In this document: in pieces, positions 4,791 to 5,351 of the stretch
Layout: every line of letters starts with the position of its first letter
Numbering within the stretch: the stretch's first letter is position 1
Assembly (NCBI GenBank): GCA_003153855.1
Contig: PMBM01000018.1
Span: forward strand, 12,150 to 17,500
Reading direction: 5' to 3'
DNA length: 5,351 nt
DNA from: Propionibacteriaceae bacterium
GTDB taxonomy: Bacteria > Actinomycetota > Actinomycetes > Propionibacteriales > Propionibacteriaceae
Made by a program: the position numbers and the translations under genes
Notes under the pieces: model-generated
Database searches by the model: none
What the model saw: only the letters and a program-made list of their open reading frames with translations
Told to the model about the DNA's origin: nothing

Positions 4791-5351
4791 CTGCGTGGCG
4801 TCAGCCCAGTCGGCGAGCAGTGCCGACGCCCGTCCGGAGTCGATCGCCGCCCCCGCCGCCGTGAGGTGGCCGGCCAGCTGGTCGGCCACGGGACGCCCAG
4901 GGTCGGGACCGGCGTGGGCCAGGAGGGCCGCTGCGGCGTTGAGCAGCACGATGTCGCGTACAGGTCCTGTCGTGCCCTGCAGCACGTCGCGTACGACGCC
5001 TGCGTTGTGCGTGGGGTCTCCGCCGACCAGGTCCTCGCGGGTGGCCGGGGCGAGGCCGAGCGTCGCAGGGTCGAGCACGTCCTCGTGGCACGCGCCATCG
5101 GCGATGACCCAGACGCGCGAGGTGGTCGTCGTCGTGAGCTCGTCGAGGCCGTCGCTGCCGTGGAACACCATGCCGCGGCTCCCCCGGCCGGCGAGGACGC
5201 CCGCCATGAGGGCAGCCATGCGCTCGTCGGCGACGCCGACGGCCTGTCCGATGGGACGGGCCGGGTTGGCCAGCGGGCCGAGGAAGTTGAACACGGTCGC
5301 GATGCCCAGCTCGCTCCGAGCGGCCGCCGCGTGCCGCAGTGCCTGGTGGTA
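4782..5351 (-). CDS. trpD: Anthranilate phosphoribosyltransferase (partial, N-terminus beyond right edge)
   Basis: TrpD transfers the phosphoribosyl group of PRPP to anthranilate, the second committed step of tryptophan synthesis, in the cytoplasm. The 189 visible residues read in one frame from the right edge to the TGA at 4782-4784. They begin with YHQALRHAAAARSELGIATV, matching the family's stretch before the diagnostic FNFLGPLANPARP (21-33). QAVGVAD follows, then HGSDGLDELTTT (about 64-75), in which the Asp-Glu pair binds the metal-PRPP complex. The conserved NA..VR.VL.G..GP.RDIVLLNAAAAL comes near the end. The family is about 340-350 residues, so roughly 155 N-terminal residues, including the glycine-rich PRPP loop, lie outside the window. 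A Thr run (TTTTTT-like, from ACG/ACC codons) follows DEL, longer than usual but harmless-looking. It converges on the peptidase gene with a 6-bp gap. No other trp gene is in view. Confidence 0.96.
   Translation of the reverse strand, partial: YHQALRHAAAARSELGIATVFNFLGPLANPARPIGQAVGVADERMAALMAGVLAGRGSRGMVFHGSDGLDELTTTTTSRVWVIADGACHEDVLDPATLGLAPATREDLVGGDPTHNAGVVRDVLQGTTGPVRDIVLLNAAAALLAHAGPDPGRPVADQLAGHLTAAGAAIDSGRASALLADWADATQSA

Noticed and set aside
4049..4864. 271-codon plus-strand frame overlapping the peptidase gene
   Set aside because: The translation is mostly Arg/Gly/Ala and crosses the stop-codon hairpin into trpD. The peptidase frame has both catalytic aspartates and membrane helices.
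5121..5135. Short GTC trinucleotide repeat
   Set aside because: It encodes the Thr run after DGLDEL in trpD, and at this length is ordinary codon repetition.

Overview
The window is about 5.35 kb of GC-rich DNA. It comes from an actinomycete-like bacterium, most likely a Nocardioidaceae/Propionibacteriales-type organism, though the genus is inferred only from gene content and style. Support comes from the strong GC bias at third codon positions, the frequent GTG starts, a membrane-anchored DsbA-like protein paired with a VKOR-type oxidase (the usual actinobacterial disulfide system), and a C-terminal 'sunset'-type domain typical of Actinomycetota. The window holds ordinary chromosomal genes at high density. 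I see no insertion sequence, integrase, phage gene, CRISPR array, tRNA or rRNA. No stretch over 300 bases lacks a gene.

Layout. Bases 1-359 (minus) hold the N-terminal two thirds of a cyclophilin peptidyl-prolyl isomerase, running off the left edge. It is divergent from a plus-strand gene (507-1382) for a single-pass membrane protein with a long Ala-rich helical domain, an acidic linker and a sunset-like C-terminus. The 147-bp gap between them carries several inverted repeats, two of which sit back to back in front of, and partly over, the ribosome binding site. The 507-1382 gene converges on the next cluster, with a strong hairpin at 1401-1433 between them.

Bases 3431-1457 (minus) form a probable three-gene operon: a small two-pass membrane protein with an extracytoplasmic Cys pair, a membrane-anchored DsbA-family thioredoxin-fold protein (CPYC), and a VKOR-family quinone-dependent reoxidase (CPWC). 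The last two overlap by 4 bases. The simplest reading is that the DsbA-like protein oxidises exported thiols, VKOR passes the electrons to quinone, and the first protein is a candidate client or accessory.

Divergent from that operon, on the plus strand, are a small protein with two helix-turn-helix-like segments (3585-4052) and a polytopic A24-type prepilin peptidase homologue (4089-4775). The peptidase may have its own leaderless promoter. It converges on trpD (anthranilate phosphoribosyltransferase, minus, C-terminal part), which runs off the right edge. Only 6 bp separate the two stop codons, and both lie inside one hairpin.

I do not see a clear new multi-gene system. The most interesting leads are the Cys-pair membrane protein in the disulfide operon, the tandem palindromes ahead of the 507 gene, the duplicated HTH protein and its pairing with the peptidase, and the hairpin holding two opposed stop codons.
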